In this document: piece by piece, positions 43,461 through 52,827 of the stretch
Numbering within the stretch: the stretch's first letter is position 1
Layout: every line of letters starts with the position of its first letter
NCBI GenBank assembly: GCA_038216155.1
Contig: JBBQQH010000017.1
Location: forward strand, 1 to 57,233
Length of the DNA stretch: 57,233 bases
Direction: 5' to 3'
DNA from: SZAS-103 sp038216155
GTDB lineage: Bacteria > Pseudomonadota > Gammaproteobacteria > Xanthomonadales > Xanthomonadaceae
The notes under the pieces: model-generated
What the model saw: the letters and a program-made list of their open reading frames with translations, nothing else
Told to the model about the DNA's origin: nothing
The model's database searches: none
Made by a program: the position numbers and the translations under genes

Positions 43461-44936
43461 ATGACCGAATTGCTGACTTCCTCCGACTGCCTGGATCTGG
43501 CTACCTCGCGCCTGCTGAAACCTGCGGGCTTGGCGCTGGACTCACTGGATGGCGCGTTTGCGCGCCTGCTGGGGCCGGGCATCGACTTTGGTGATTTGTA
43601 TTTTCAGCATGCGCGTCGCGAGAGCTGGGTGCTGGAGGACGGCATTGTCAAGGAAGGCGTCCACGCGATCGACCAAGGACTAGGCGTGCGCGCGATCAGC
43701 GGCGAGAAGACCGGTTTTGCATACTCAGACGACATTCGCGTCGAAGCCTTGCTGGAAGCCGCCGGTGCAGCACGCGCGATTTCGCGCAGCGGAGCCGAAC
43801 TCGGTCACGGCCAAGGCCTGCGTGTGGGCAACGGTGCGCCGGCGAGGGCATCGTTGTACATGGCGGTGGATCCGGTCGATGGAATGGACGCCGATGCCAA
43901 GGTGCGCGCGTTGCAGCAGATCGACCGCATGCTGCGCGCCGCCGATCCGCGCGTGCGCCAGGTCACTGTCAGTCTCTCGGGAGGCGTGGATACCGTGCTG
44001 CTGGCGCGCTCGGATGGCATCGCCGCAGCCGACGTACGCCCGCTGGTGCGCATGGGCGTGCAGGTGATCGTCGAGCACAACGGCCGTCGCGAGCAGGGCA
44101 ATGCCGGCGGCGGCGGGCGCTACAGCTATGCGCAACTACTGGATGAAGGCAAACCCGAGCGTTGGGCGCGTGATGCGTTGCGTCAGGCGCTGGTGAACCT
44201 CGACGCGGTCGACGCACCGGCCGGCACGATGCCGGTGGTGCTCGGTCCGGGCTGGCCCGGCGTGCTGCTGCACGAAGCCGTCGGTCACGGTCTGGAAGGC
44301 GATTTCAATCGCAAGGGTACCTCGACATTCAGTGGTCGCATGGGGCAGCAAGTTGCTGCGCGCGGGGTCACCGTGATCGACGACGGCACCATCGCTCAAC
44401 GTCGTGGGTCGTTGAATGTCGATGACGAAGGCGAGCCAACCAAGCGCAACGTGCTGATTGAGGACGGCATCCTCACCGGCTACCTGCAGGACAGTCTCAA
44501 TGCGCGACTGATGAAGATGGCGCCGACCGGCAACGGTCGCCGCGAGAGCTATGCGCATCTGCCGATGCCGCGCATGACCAATACCTTCATGCTCGGCGGC
44601 GAACACGATCCGGCCGAGATCATTGCATCGGTGGAAAAGGGGTTGTACGCGGTGAATTTTGGTGGCGGCCAGGTCGATATCACCAGCGGCAAGTTCGTGT
44701 TCTCGGCCAGCGAGGCTTACCTGATCGAAAACGGCAAGGTTACCCGCCCGGTCAAAGGCGCAACCCTGATCGGCAACGGTCCCGAGGTGATGCAGCGCAT
44801 CTCGATGATCGGCAATGACATGGCACTGGACGAAGGCGTGGGCGTCTGCGGCAAGGACGGCCAGTCTGTGCCGGTTGGTGTCGGTCAGCCGACATTGCGG
44901 ATCGATGCACTGACTGTGGGTGGAACGCAGGCGTGA
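43461..44936 (+). CDS. tldD: metalloprotease TldD
   Basis: A 491-residue subunit of the TldD/TldE protease, which degrades unfolded peptides and matures modified peptides such as microcin B17. The zinc motif HEAVGH starts at His271. The neighbouring segments GLEGDFNRKGTSTFSGR and RRESYAHLPMPRMTNTFML are conserved. Its partner pmbA (tldE) is 1.1 kb downstream. The stop overlaps the start of the following ORFan. Confidence 0.96.
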   Translation: MTELLTSSDCLDLATSRLLKPAGLALDSLDGAFARLLGPGIDFGDLYFQHARRESWVLEDGIVKEGVHAIDQGLGVRAISGEKTGFAYSDDIRVEALLEAAGAARAISRSGAELGHGQGLRVGNGAPARASLYMAVDPVDGMDADAKVRALQQIDRMLRAADPRVRQVTVSLSGGVDTVLLARSDGIAAADVRPLVRMGVQVIVEHNGRREQGNAGGGGRYSYAQLLDEGKPERWARDALRQALVNLDAVDAPAGTMPVVLGPGWPGVLLHEAVGHGLEGDFNRKGTSTFSGRMGQQVAARGVTVIDDGTIAQRRGSLNVDDEGEPTKRNVLIEDGILTGYLQDSLNARLMKMAPTGNGRRESYAHLPMPRMTNTFMLGGEHDPAEIIASVEKGLYAVNFGGGQVDITSGKFVFSASEAYLIENGKVTRPVKGATLIGNGPEVMQRISMIGNDMALDEGVGVCGKDGQSVPVGVGQPTLRIDALTVGGTQA

Positions 44937-45499
44937 TGCCGGACGAAATTTCAGAATTGAACTACCACGATTCGTTTATCCGGATCGTGCGAAAGCATTT
45001 TGACTTCCTCGAATTGCCGAGCGAAGGACAATCTGCTTGGATGGAAATGTTTTTCCAAAGCATCCAAATGGGAGGGCGACCGGCAGTTCTGTGCGGCTAT
45101 TTCGATGTTTTTTTCCGCATCGATTTCAACTGGGAACCTGACGACCAATGGCTCGGCGTGCACCTATACAAGCTGCCAAAAGAATACGGCTTTATAGATA
45201 GCGCGACAGCGCGGATAGAACGCAAACACTATGTCGTTCTTAACTGGGCGGTAGCGTTAGCAAATCCCGATTACAACCCGCAATTCGGGTTCAAGGCAGT
45301 TTGGCTGCCAGACGTAGATAAGTACCTGGAATCGTTGGCAACGGCGATGAAGCCCGTTGTGTCCAAGTTACTTGGACCTCATTGGAATGATGATCAGCCC
45401 CCACGCTCTGATTTCCCCTTCTTCGAGGAGGTTGCTGCGCTCGATCTTGAAGCCGTCAAGGCACGACTAGCACCAGCTCAGTTGGAAGGCGATTCGTGA
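44933..45499 (+). CDS. hypothetical soluble protein (ORFan), atypical base composition
   Basis: A 188-residue protein rich in Trp, Phe and Tyr (HDSFIRIVRKHFDFLELP, FFRIDFNWEPDDQWLGVHLY) with no membrane segment or signal peptide. I recognise no family. By eye it is clearly less G+C-rich than tldD and yjgA and uses codons they avoid (tta, ata, aaa). The start is GTG 44933 (GTGA overlap with tldD) or ATG 44936. Its last 22 bases overlap the end of convergent yjgA. It sits between tldD and yjgA/pmbA and may be a recent insertion. Confidence 0.65.
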   Translation: MMPDEISELNYHDSFIRIVRKHFDFLELPSEGQSAWMEMFFQSIQMGGRPAVLCGYFDVFFRIDFNWEPDDQWLGVHLYKLPKEYGFIDSATARIERKHYVVLNWAVALANPDYNPQFGFKAVWLPDVDKYLESLATAMKPVVSKLLGPHWNDDQPPRSDFPFFEEVAALDLEAVKARLAPAQLEGDS

Positions 45500-46020
45500 T
45501 CCAACACCTCCCGCAACGCACGAAACAATTCGCGATAGGCGTGCAGCGGTTTGTCCCGTTGGCGTTCGTCGCGTGCGTTGCGGATCAGTTGCCGCAGTTG
45601 CTGGCGGTCGATGGTCGGATGCGTGTCGATCAGTTCGGCCAGCGCAGTGTCGCCGTCGGTGAGCAGCCGCTCGCGCCAGGCTTCGACGCGATGCAGCGCG
45701 GCAGTTTCGCGGCGCGCATCCAGCTTGTCGTGTTCGAGCAACTGGCGCAGCGCGTCCAGTGCTTCCGGCGTTTCGCGGCGCAGGTGCTTGGCCAGAAATT
45801 GGAGTTGTCGCTTGTGCGCAATCTGCTGGGTAATGCGCTGCGTTTCGCGCACCAGCGCGCGCTGGTCATCGCTCAATGGCAGCCGAGCAAGCTCGCCTTC
45901 GTTCTGCGCTACAAGCCGCACCGCCAACGCGCGCACGTCCAGAGCTTCGCGCCGACGCTGACTGCGACTGGGCGGCATTTCCTCGTCGGATTCGATTTCC
46001 GCCTCGCTGTCGGTGCTCAC
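45478..46020 (-). CDS. yjgA: ribosome-associated protein YjgA/DarP (DUF615)
   Basis: A 180-residue DUF615 protein, associated in E. coli with late 50S assembly. Hallmarks are SRSQRRREALDVRALAVRLV, LRRETPEALDALRQ, RVEAWRERLLTDGDTALAELI, and IRNARDERQRDKPLHAYRELFRAL. The start is the GTG at 46020, with AAAGGA upstream; the frame is open much further but would run across pmbA. The yjgA/pmbA divergent pair (42 bases between starts) is conserved in Gammaproteobacteria. Confidence 0.93.
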   Translation of the reverse strand: MSTDSEAEIESDEEMPPSRSQRRREALDVRALAVRLVAQNEGELARLPLSDDQRALVRETQRITQQIAHKRQLQFLAKHLRRETPEALDALRQLLEHDKLDARRETAALHRVEAWRERLLTDGDTALAELIDTHPTIDRQQLRQLIRNARDERQRDKPLHAYRELFRALREVLDHESPSN

Positions 46021-46062
46021 GGCGCTTGATTCCTTTCTTCGGACAATCCACAGGATACGCAG

Positions 46063-47457
46063 TTGAACCAGACCATCGCAAAAAACCCAATTGACGCGCG
46101 CGCCATAGACGATTCGCAAGCGCGCCTGGATACGCTCTCGACACTGGCCGCCGAGTTGATGCAGCGCGCGCGCGCGCGGGGTGTCGACCAAGCCGAAGTC
46201 GGGGTCAATGAAGGTCGCGGCCTGAACGTCGGCGTGCGCATGGGCGATGTCGAAACCGTGGAGTTCACTCGCGATCGCGGTCTGTCGCTGACCGTTTATT
46301 TTGCCGGTGACGACGGTCGTCGCAAGGGCACGGCCAGCAGCGCCGATCTCTCTCCGGCCAGCATCGAAGCCACGCTGGACCAAGCCTGTGCGATCGCTCG
46401 TTACACGCAGCCCGACCCCTACTCCGGGCTCGGCGATCCCGAGCGGATGGCAACGCAATTCCCGGATCTGGACGCGTGGCATCCTTGGGCAATCGACGCC
46501 GATGTCGCGGTCGAGATGGGCATCGCCTGCGAAGCTGCGGGGCGCGAGGCCGATGCGCGTATCGGTAACTCCGAAGGCGCGTCAGTTAACACCAGTGAAA
46601 GCGTGCAGGTGTATGCGAACACGCACGGTTTTGTCGGCGCCGAGCGTGGCACCCATCATTCGATCAGTTGCTCGCTGATCGCCGGCGCTGGCGACTCGAT
46701 GCAGCGCGACTACTGGTACACCACGGGGCTGTCAGCGGACGATCTGGAATCGCCTGCAGCGGTGGGTCGCCAAGCCGCAGAACGCGCGGTGAGCAGGCTC
46801 GACCCGCGCACACCACCGACTGGAAATTTCCCCGTGTTGCTTGCATCGGACATGGCGCGCAGCCTGATCGGCCACCTGCTGGGCGCGGTCTCTGGCGGTG
46901 CCCAGTATCGTGAAGCAAGTTTTCTGCTGGGAGCGGTAGGCGAGCGGATTTTCCCCGACTGGTTTTCGTTGCACGAGCACCCGCATCTGCCGCGTGGCTT
47001 GCGCTCGGCGAACTTCGACGGCGATGGGATCGCCACCAGCGATAGCGATCTGGTGCGCGACGGCGTGCTCTCGCGCTACCTGCTTGGCAGTTATTCGGCG
47101 CGCAAACTGGGCCTGCAATCTACCGGTAACGCCGGCGGCGTGCATAACCTGACAGCGACTGTCGGCAACGACGACACGGCCACGTTGTTGCGCGGCATGC
47201 AACGCGGCTTGTATGTGACCGAATTGATGGGGCAGGGCGTCAATCCGGTCACTGGCGACTATTCGCGCGGCGCCGCCGGCTTCTGGGTCGAAAACGGCGA
47301 GTTGGCTTACCCGGTCGACGAGGCCACGATTGCCGGTAACCTGCGACAGGTCTTCCTCGCGCTGGAAGCAGTTGGCAGCGAGATCGACCCGCGCTCGCAC
47401 ATCCGCATCGGCCCGGCGTTGATCGGCTCGATGATGGTGGCCGGTTCCGGCGCATGA
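46063..47457 (+). CDS. pmbA: metalloprotease subunit PmbA (TldE)
   Basis: A 464-residue TldE/PmbA protein, the non-zinc partner of TldD. Segments typical of the family are AEVGVNEGRGLNVGVRMGDVE, RDRGLSLTVYF, SEGASVNTSESVQVYANTHGF, ISCSLIAG, and RGAAGFWVENGELAYPVDEAT. The start is a TTG at 46063 with AGGA upstream. It diverges from yjgA. It pairs functionally with tldD. Confidence 0.95.
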   Translation: MNQTIAKNPIDARAIDDSQARLDTLSTLAAELMQRARARGVDQAEVGVNEGRGLNVGVRMGDVETVEFTRDRGLSLTVYFAGDDGRRKGTASSADLSPASIEATLDQACAIARYTQPDPYSGLGDPERMATQFPDLDAWHPWAIDADVAVEMGIACEAAGREADARIGNSEGASVNTSESVQVYANTHGFVGAERGTHHSISCSLIAGAGDSMQRDYWYTTGLSADDLESPAAVGRQAAERAVSRLDPRTPPTGNFPVLLASDMARSLIGHLLGAVSGGAQYREASFLLGAVGERIFPDWFSLHEHPHLPRGLRSANFDGDGIATSDSDLVRDGVLSRYLLGSYSARKLGLQSTGNAGGVHNLTATVGNDDTATLLRGMQRGLYVTELMGQGVNPVTGDYSRGAAGFWVENGELAYPVDEATIAGNLRQVFLALEAVGSEIDPRSHIRIGPALIGSMMVAGSGA

Positions 47458-47571
47458 TCGCGTTTAGCAATCAAGACACGATCCAAATGCGAACGTGAAA
47501 TCGGCCGCGTGCGGGAGTAGTCTTGTGCCAGCAGACCGCGACGATCACCCCATTCACCACTCAGGAATGCC

Positions 47572-47982
47572 ATGACCGACTTTAAAGATATGACGTCGCC
47601 ACCTCCCCTGCCAGAAGGCGTGCCCACGGCAGAAGAAAAGCAATGGGCGATGTTCGCCCATCTTTCTGCTTTAGCAGGCGGACTGCTGGGTGGCTGGGGC
47701 TTTTTCATCGGTCCTCTGGTGATCTGGATGATGAAGAAGGACACGATGCCGTTTGTAAGCGATCAAGCCAAGGAAGCGCTGAATTTCAATATCACGGTCA
47801 CCGCAATTTTTGTGATCCTGTGGATTTTGGGTTTCATGACCTTGGGTGTCGGCTTCCTGATCGCGTTTCCGATTATGCTTATCGTGGGTCTTGCGGCACT
47901 CATTCTGGTCATCATGGCCGGAATAAAAGCCAATGAAGGCGTCGCATACCGTTACCCGTTCGCAGTGCGGCTGATCAAATAA
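47572..47982 (+). CDS. DUF4870 membrane protein, copy 1
   Basis: A 136-residue protein of the DUF4870 (Tic20-like fold) family. It has a short Pro-rich head, the conserved TAEEKQWAMFAHLSAL stretch, three membrane segments (about 31-51, 76-99, 102-118) and the end YRYPFAVRLIK. No function is established. A second, longer copy follows 125 bases downstream. A strong hairpin separates them. Confidence 0.88.
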   Translation: MTDFKDMTSPPPLPEGVPTAEEKQWAMFAHLSALAGGLLGGWGFFIGPLVIWMMKKDTMPFVSDQAKEALNFNITVTAIFVILWILGFMTLGVGFLIAFPIMLIVGLAALILVIMAGIKANEGVAYRYPFAVRLIK

Positions 47983-48001
47983 CTGCTTACTACAAGGCAC
48001 T

Positions 48002-48029
48002 ACGGGCCGGCTGCCAGCAGCCGGCCCGT
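48002..48029 (+). terminator. strong GC-rich hairpin, probable terminator
   Basis: ACGGGCCGGCTG (48002-48013) and CAGCCGGCCCGT (48018-48029) form a perfect 12-bp stem with a CCAG loop. It begins 20 bases after the stop of the first DUF4870 gene. The following run (TGCATTTG) is only partly T-rich, so it could also be an attenuator or a Rho-independent terminator of modest strength. Confidence 0.6.
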
Positions 48030-48106
48030 TGCATTTGAGATGCAGCGAATCGCGACCAGTTCAGTTGCAAGATCATTTTTCAAATCGCCCAAGAGCTCGC
48101 AAATCC

Positions 48107-48577
48107 ATGAGCATGACCGAACCCGATTCTGATACACCATTGGTTCCGCCGCCGAGCGCGCCTTCCTCTGGCCCGCTAATCCCGGATGCCAATTCAAATG
48201 GGGTCTCCGCCGAAGAGCGGCAATGGGCGATGATCGCCCATCTGTCCGCGCTGGTCGGCGGCGTTGTCACCGGTGGTTGGGGGCACAGCCTAGCCTGTTT
48301 CGTGGGCCCGCTGATCGTTTGGCAGATGAAGAAGGATTCGATGCCGTTCGTCGATGATCAAGGCAAGGAAGCGCTGAACTTCAACATTACCGTAGGCATC
48401 GTGTTTGTCGCGCTGACCGTTTTCACAGTGGTGACCTTCGGCATCGGCATGCTCATCGTCGGGCCAATCTATCTGGCAACCGCGCTCGCCTGGCTGGTCT
48501 TCACCATCATCGCCGCCATCAAGGCGCATGACGGTATCGCCTATCGCTATCCGATCTGCCTGCGGTTGATCAAGTAA
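48107..48577 (+). CDS. DUF4870 membrane protein, copy 2
   Basis: A 156-residue paralogue of the preceding gene (SAEERQWAMIAHLSALVGG, WQMKKDSMPFVDDQGKEALNFNITV, YRYPICLRLIK). The N-terminal head is longer and Ser/Pro-rich (PPPSAPSSGPLIPD). Three or four membrane segments are predicted. ATG 48107 or 48113 could be the start; neither has a strong ribosome site. The tandem pair looks like a local duplication with later divergence. Confidence 0.87.
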   Translation: MSMTEPDSDTPLVPPPSAPSSGPLIPDANSNGVSAEERQWAMIAHLSALVGGVVTGGWGHSLACFVGPLIVWQMKKDSMPFVDDQGKEALNFNITVGIVFVALTVFTVVTFGIGMLIVGPIYLATALAWLVFTIIAAIKAHDGIAYRYPICLRLIK

Positions 48578-48683
48578 CGCTTGCTCTGGTGCTTTGCTTG
48601 AAGCACGACGGCGTGTCAACCTGCGTGCTGCTGTCGCGTTGCAAGGACAGGACGCCGCATGGCGATCACGTTCTGGAGCATGC

Positions 48684-50138
48684 ATGGCCAGCAATCAGTC
48701 ATCCGACGCCGCCTCGGCGGTCAATCGTTTTGGCCTCGGCGCGAGGCCCGGTGAAATCGAACGTATGCATGCGCCGCGCGAGGCGTTGGCCGCGCAGTTG
48801 AAGCAATCCGGGCCGATGCCGACGCCGTTCAACGGATTGCCTGGCAGCAGCGACATGCTGCGCCTGCAGATGCAATATCTGCTGCAGCGACGCGAATTCA
48901 AACAGTCGCGAAAGGATCAGTCCGTTGGCGCCCCCGCAGAAGGCGTCAAGCAACGCGATCCGCAGTTGCGGCAAATCCGCTCCGAGTTGAAACAGGCGCT
49001 GACAGCGGACGACGGCGCGCGATGGGCAGTCGCTGCCACGACCGATTCAGGGTTTGTCGAGCGGATCGTGCGCTTCTGGAGCAATCACTTTGCGGTGTCC
49101 GTCGACAAGAAGCAGGCACTGCCATTTGCGTCGGTGATGGAACGTGACGTGATTCGCGAGCATGCGTTCGGCAATTTTCGCGATCTGCTCGTTGCTGTTG
49201 AAAGCCATCCGGCGATGTTGGTCTATCTCGACAACGTGCGCTCCATCGGGCCGGATTCGCAATTCGCCAGCCGCCGCGCGAACAATCGGCGCAAGGTCAA
49301 TGCCGCAGGAGGAATGCCAAGGAATTCAGGTCTCAACGAGAACCTCGCCCGCGAAATCATGGAGCTGCACACGCTGGGAGTTGACGATGCGTATACACAA
49401 GCCGACGTGGTCGAGTTTGCACGAGCGATCACCGGCTGGAGCATGCCGCGCAACAATGCCGACGGCGTCGATGGATGGTTCGTTTTCCGCCCGCAAATCC
49501 ACCAGCCTGGTGCGCGCAAGGTACTGGGAAAAACCTACGCCGAAGGCGGGGTTGAGCAAGGTCGCGCAATCATGGCGGATCTGGCGATCAACCCTGGCAC
49601 AGCCAAACACCTCGCGTTTAAACTGGCGCGGCATTTTGTCGCCGACCAACCGCCGCCGTCGCTGGTACAGCGCATGGCCAAGCGCTATCTCGATAGCGGC
49701 GGAAATCTGACTGCTCTGTACACCGCGATGATCGGCAGTGATGAAGCGTGGTCGCCTAATGCGCGCAAATTTCGCACGCCGGAAGATTTTCTGATCGCCT
49801 CCGTGCGCGCCACTTCAGTACCGGCTGATGGCAAGGGTCTTAAATTATCGATGATGCAAACCGGCATGGGGCAGCCGCCGTTCGGTTCGCGCTCGCCGGC
49901 TGGATTTCCAGATATCGCCAACGCGTGGATCGGACCAGACCCGATTCTCAAGCGCATCCAAGCGGCGAACCTGATTGCAGCACGCACGCCTCGCGGCTCT
50001 GACCCCAACGCCATCGCCAGCGCAGCGCTCGGCGTGCATTTGCGTGCGTCCACCGCACAGGCAGTGGATCGCGCCGATTCTCCGCAGCAGGCGACGGCCG
50101 TGTTGCTGGCCAGCCCCGACTTCCAGTGGAGAATTTGA
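48684..50138 (+). CDS. DUF1800 family protein
   Basis: A 484-residue protein of the DUF1800 family (AVNRFGLGARPGEIERM, ERIVRFWSNHFAVSVDK, NENLAREIMELHTLGV, AKHLAFKLARHFVADQPP). Its members almost always sit next to DUF1501 proteins, as here. The pair is thought to be exported and surface-related; the biochemical role is unknown. The ATG at 48684 has GGAG upstream. The next gene begins 1 base after the stop. Confidence 0.92.
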   Translation: MASNQSSDAASAVNRFGLGARPGEIERMHAPREALAAQLKQSGPMPTPFNGLPGSSDMLRLQMQYLLQRREFKQSRKDQSVGAPAEGVKQRDPQLRQIRSELKQALTADDGARWAVAATTDSGFVERIVRFWSNHFAVSVDKKQALPFASVMERDVIREHAFGNFRDLLVAVESHPAMLVYLDNVRSIGPDSQFASRRANNRRKVNAAGGMPRNSGLNENLAREIMELHTLGVDDAYTQADVVEFARAITGWSMPRNNADGVDGWFVFRPQIHQPGARKVLGKTYAEGGVEQGRAIMADLAINPGTAKHLAFKLARHFVADQPPPSLVQRMAKRYLDSGGNLTALYTAMIGSDEAWSPNARKFRTPEDFLIASVRATSVPADGKGLKLSMMQTGMGQPPFGSRSPAGFPDIANAWIGPDPILKRIQAANLIAARTPRGSDPNAIASAALGVHLRASTAQAVDRADSPQQATAVLLASPDFQWRI

Positions 50139-50139
50139 G

Positions 50140-51417
50140 ATGACGACCCGTCGTGATGTATTGAAAGGGTTCGCCACCAGTGCGTTGGCGTTGACGTTGT
50201 TTCCGCGCTTCGTGTTTGCGGGAACCGGCACGTCCCCGTCTGTCGCATCCTCCTCGCGCCTGCTGGTGTTGATGCTGCGCGGCGGACTGGACGGACTGCA
50301 TGCACTGCCGCCGATGGGCGATGGCGCTTGGGGCGCGTTGCGCTCGGGGCTCGCGTTCGCACCAAACGGACAGGCAGCCAAGCCATTGCCGCTGGACCGC
50401 AATTTCGCGCTGCATCCGGCGTTGTCCTACGCGTCCGAGTTGTATCAGAACAAGCAGTTTCTGCCTGTGGTCGCGATTGCGCCGCCGTACCGCAATCGAT
50501 CGCACTTCGACGCGCAGGATTGCCTGGAGAACGGCACCATCCGGCCGCGCGGCGCACTCGATGGCTGGATGAACCGCTGCGTGTCCGCGATGCGCGGCGA
50601 GGACGGCATGGCGATCGCCAATGCGATGCCGTTGATCATGCGTGGCCAGGCGAAGGTCAGCAGTTGGTCGCCGCCGCTACCGGTTGGCGCTGATCCTGCG
50701 CTGATGCAGCGCCTGGATACTTTGTATGCCGAAGACAAGCAGCTGGCCGAGGCGTTCCAGCTCGCGGTGGCGGAATCGCAAACCGGCGTGGAGCCGCTCG
50801 TTGATGCCGAGCAAACGTCGATGAAATCAGATGCATCCAAGGCGATGGACCCAATGCCGGCTAATGGTGGAAAGGCGTTGCGCGGGCGCGCCGCATTACC
50901 CGGATTGATGGCAGCTGCAGGCCGCTTCATGAGCAAGCCCGATGGTCCGCAACTGACCTTTGTCGAGGACACTGGCTGGGACACGCACGCCAACGAAACC
51001 GCGATGCTGAACATCAAACTGGCGCAGCTCGACGCGGGCCTGCGTAGCCTGCACGAAGCGCTGGGCGATGCTGCGTGGTCGCGCACCGCGGTAGTGGTGG
51101 TTACCGAATTCGGCCGCACCGCACGACCCAACGGCACTGGTGGCACCGATCACGGCGTAGGCGGCGCCGCATTCCTCGCTGGCGGCGCAATCGCGGGCGG
51201 TCGCGTCGCGGGTCGCTGGCCAGGCCTGTCGCCGCAGGACCTCAACGAGAACCGCGACCTGCAAGCCACCACCGACATGCGTGCACTGTTCAAGGGCCTG
51301 CTTGCCAGCCATCTTGGCGTGCCGAAATCGATCCTGGATAGCGCGGTGTTTCCCGACAGTGCGGCGATCCGGCCAATGGATGGTTTAGTGCGCAGCACGC
51401 GCGCGGTTGCGGCCTGA
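50140..51417 (+). CDS. DUF1501 family protein with Tat-type signal
   Basis: A 425-residue DUF1501 protein, a family related to sulfatase/alkaline-phosphatase folds. The N-terminus TTRRDVLKGFATSALALTLF is a twin-arginine signal peptide, so it is exported folded. Conserved segments are LVLMLRGGLDGLHA, YRNRSHFDAQDCLENG, TGWDTHANE, VVVTEFGRTARPNGTGGTDHG. It follows the DUF1800 gene with a 1-base gap in a two-gene unit. Confidence 0.93.
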   Translation: MTTRRDVLKGFATSALALTLFPRFVFAGTGTSPSVASSSRLLVLMLRGGLDGLHALPPMGDGAWGALRSGLAFAPNGQAAKPLPLDRNFALHPALSYASELYQNKQFLPVVAIAPPYRNRSHFDAQDCLENGTIRPRGALDGWMNRCVSAMRGEDGMAIANAMPLIMRGQAKVSSWSPPLPVGADPALMQRLDTLYAEDKQLAEAFQLAVAESQTGVEPLVDAEQTSMKSDASKAMDPMPANGGKALRGRAALPGLMAAAGRFMSKPDGPQLTFVEDTGWDTHANETAMLNIKLAQLDAGLRSLHEALGDAAWSRTAVVVVTEFGRTARPNGTGGTDHGVGGAAFLAGGAIAGGRVAGRWPGLSPQDLNENRDLQATTDMRALFKGLLASHLGVPKSILDSAVFPDSAAIRPMDGLVRSTRAVAA

Positions 51418-51535
51418 GATCGTTTGTCGCGGCTGTGTGCTTGCCGCCGTCTCGCCAGGATTTGCCTTCAATCCATTGGATCGGCAGGTGGAGATCTGCA
51501 ACGCCATGCCCGCATCAGTGGACAAGACGCGCGAC

Positions 51536-52444
51536 TCATCGATTTCTTGAAACTGCCATCTCCGCGAGCGAACGCAGGTGCTCCGCCGCCGGACCAAGCG
51601 GAGCCAACGCTTCGACCATGCGGTCAGTCAACTCGCCCAGCAACGCGCGCGACCGTTCGATGCCAAGTAGCGCCGGATAGGTCGATTTGGACTGCGCCAT
51701 ATCCTTGCCGGCAGTTTTTCCCAGCGCTTCCGAATCGCCTTCCCCATCGAGCAAATCGTCGCGAATCTGGAAGGCAAGTCCCAGTGCGGCCGCATAGTCG
51801 TCGAGCTTTTGCAGCGTCGCGGCGTCGGCGTGCGCACACAACGCGCCCATGCGGATGCAGGCCCGGATCAGCGCGCCGGTCTTGAGCGAATGCATGTGTT
51901 CAAGTTGGGCCAAGGTTTGCGCCGCGCCGGTCGCTGCCAGATCGAGCGCCTGCCCGCCGCACATGCCGGTCGGCCCGCTGGCCGAGGTCAGAGTGGCGAT
52001 CAGTGCAATCCGCAATTCCGCATTGCAAGCTGCCGTCGCCAACACGTCAAACGCCAATGTCTGCAATGCGTCGCCGGCAAGAATCGCAGTGGCTTCGTCG
52101 AACGCCACATGCACGGTCGCGCGGCCGCGTCGCAGGGCGTCATCGTCCATCGAAGGCAGGTCGTCATGCACCAGCGAATAGGCGTGCATCAGTTCCACCG
52201 CCACCGCAGGCGCATCCAGCAGAGTCAAATCGGCGCCGAGCGCATGCCCTGTCGCATACACCAGCAGCGGTCGCATGCGCTTGCCTTCGCCCAGCGCTGC
52301 ATAACGCATGGCGGCAATCAGTCGTTCGGGCTCTTGGGTGGGGTTGGGCAATGCGCGCGACAGCGTCGCTTCGATCCGTTTGCGCCAGCCGGCGAATGCG
52401 GGGTCGCAGGATTCTGCTGGCGCTCTCACGCCGTCAATCGGCAT
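51536..52444 (-). CDS. ispA: farnesyl/geranyl diphosphate synthase IspA
   Basis: A 302-residue short-chain trans-prenyltransferase that makes farnesyl diphosphate. The first aspartate-rich motif is DDLPSMDDD with RRG following, the second is DDLLD in FQIRDDLLDGEGD, and GKRMRPLL starts the substrate site. The ATG at 52444 overlaps the end of xseB by 11 bases; GTG 52429 is the other candidate. The xseB-ispA adjacency is conserved; the usual downstream dxs is absent here. Confidence 0.93.
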   Translation of the reverse strand: MPIDGVRAPAESCDPAFAGWRKRIEATLSRALPNPTQEPERLIAAMRYAALGEGKRMRPLLVYATGHALGADLTLLDAPAVAVELMHAYSLVHDDLPSMDDDALRRGRATVHVAFDEATAILAGDALQTLAFDVLATAACNAELRIALIATLTSASGPTGMCGGQALDLAATGAAQTLAQLEHMHSLKTGALIRACIRMGALCAHADAATLQKLDDYAAALGLAFQIRDDLLDGEGDSEALGKTAGKDMAQSKSTYPALLGIERSRALLGELTDRMVEALAPLGPAAEHLRSLAEMAVSRNR

Positions 52445-52703
52445 CGGGCGTGAAGTCGACCGCGCTGGCTGGGTCGCCAAGATCGCTCAGCAACTGCACC
52501 CGCAACTCAGCCTGCTGCAACGCGGTCTGGCACTGACGATACAGGGCCACTCCGCGCTCGTACGCGCCTAGCGATTCGTCCAGCGACATCTCGCCCTTTT
52601 CCATCTTCTGCACGAGTTGCTCGAGCTCGTCGAGCGAGCGTTCGAAACCGGCGACGACCGATGGGGCCGACTCAAGCGACGCGGATGGGGATTTCTTCGC
52701 CAT
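52434..52703 (-). CDS. xseB: exodeoxyribonuclease VII small subunit
   Basis: An 89-residue protein with the XseB pattern (FERSLDELEQLVQKMEKGEMSLDESLGAYERGVAL, split around residue 35). It pairs with XseA to degrade single-stranded DNA. Length is as expected (E. coli 80). The ATG at 52703 begins MAKKSPSAS; a longer frame upstream would enter the 124-base gap and lacks support. It overlaps ispA. Confidence 0.93.
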   Translation of the reverse strand: MAKKSPSASLESAPSVVAGFERSLDELEQLVQKMEKGEMSLDESLGAYERGVALYRQCQTALQQAELRVQLLSDLGDPASAVDFTPDAD

Positions 52704-52827
52704 GGTGTGCAGTGTGTCGCCGTGCGTGCGGAGGGTCAATCGAAAATAGCCAACAGGACTGCGAAGCCTGAAACGGCGTAGGGAACAGTGCAGCTGGTCC
52801 ATAGGTCGCGAGAAGCGATCGAAGCGC

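Noticed and set aside
51418..51535. Expected bidirectional terminator between DUF1501 and ispA genes
   Set aside because: No stem with a T-run could be found by eye in this convergent gap.
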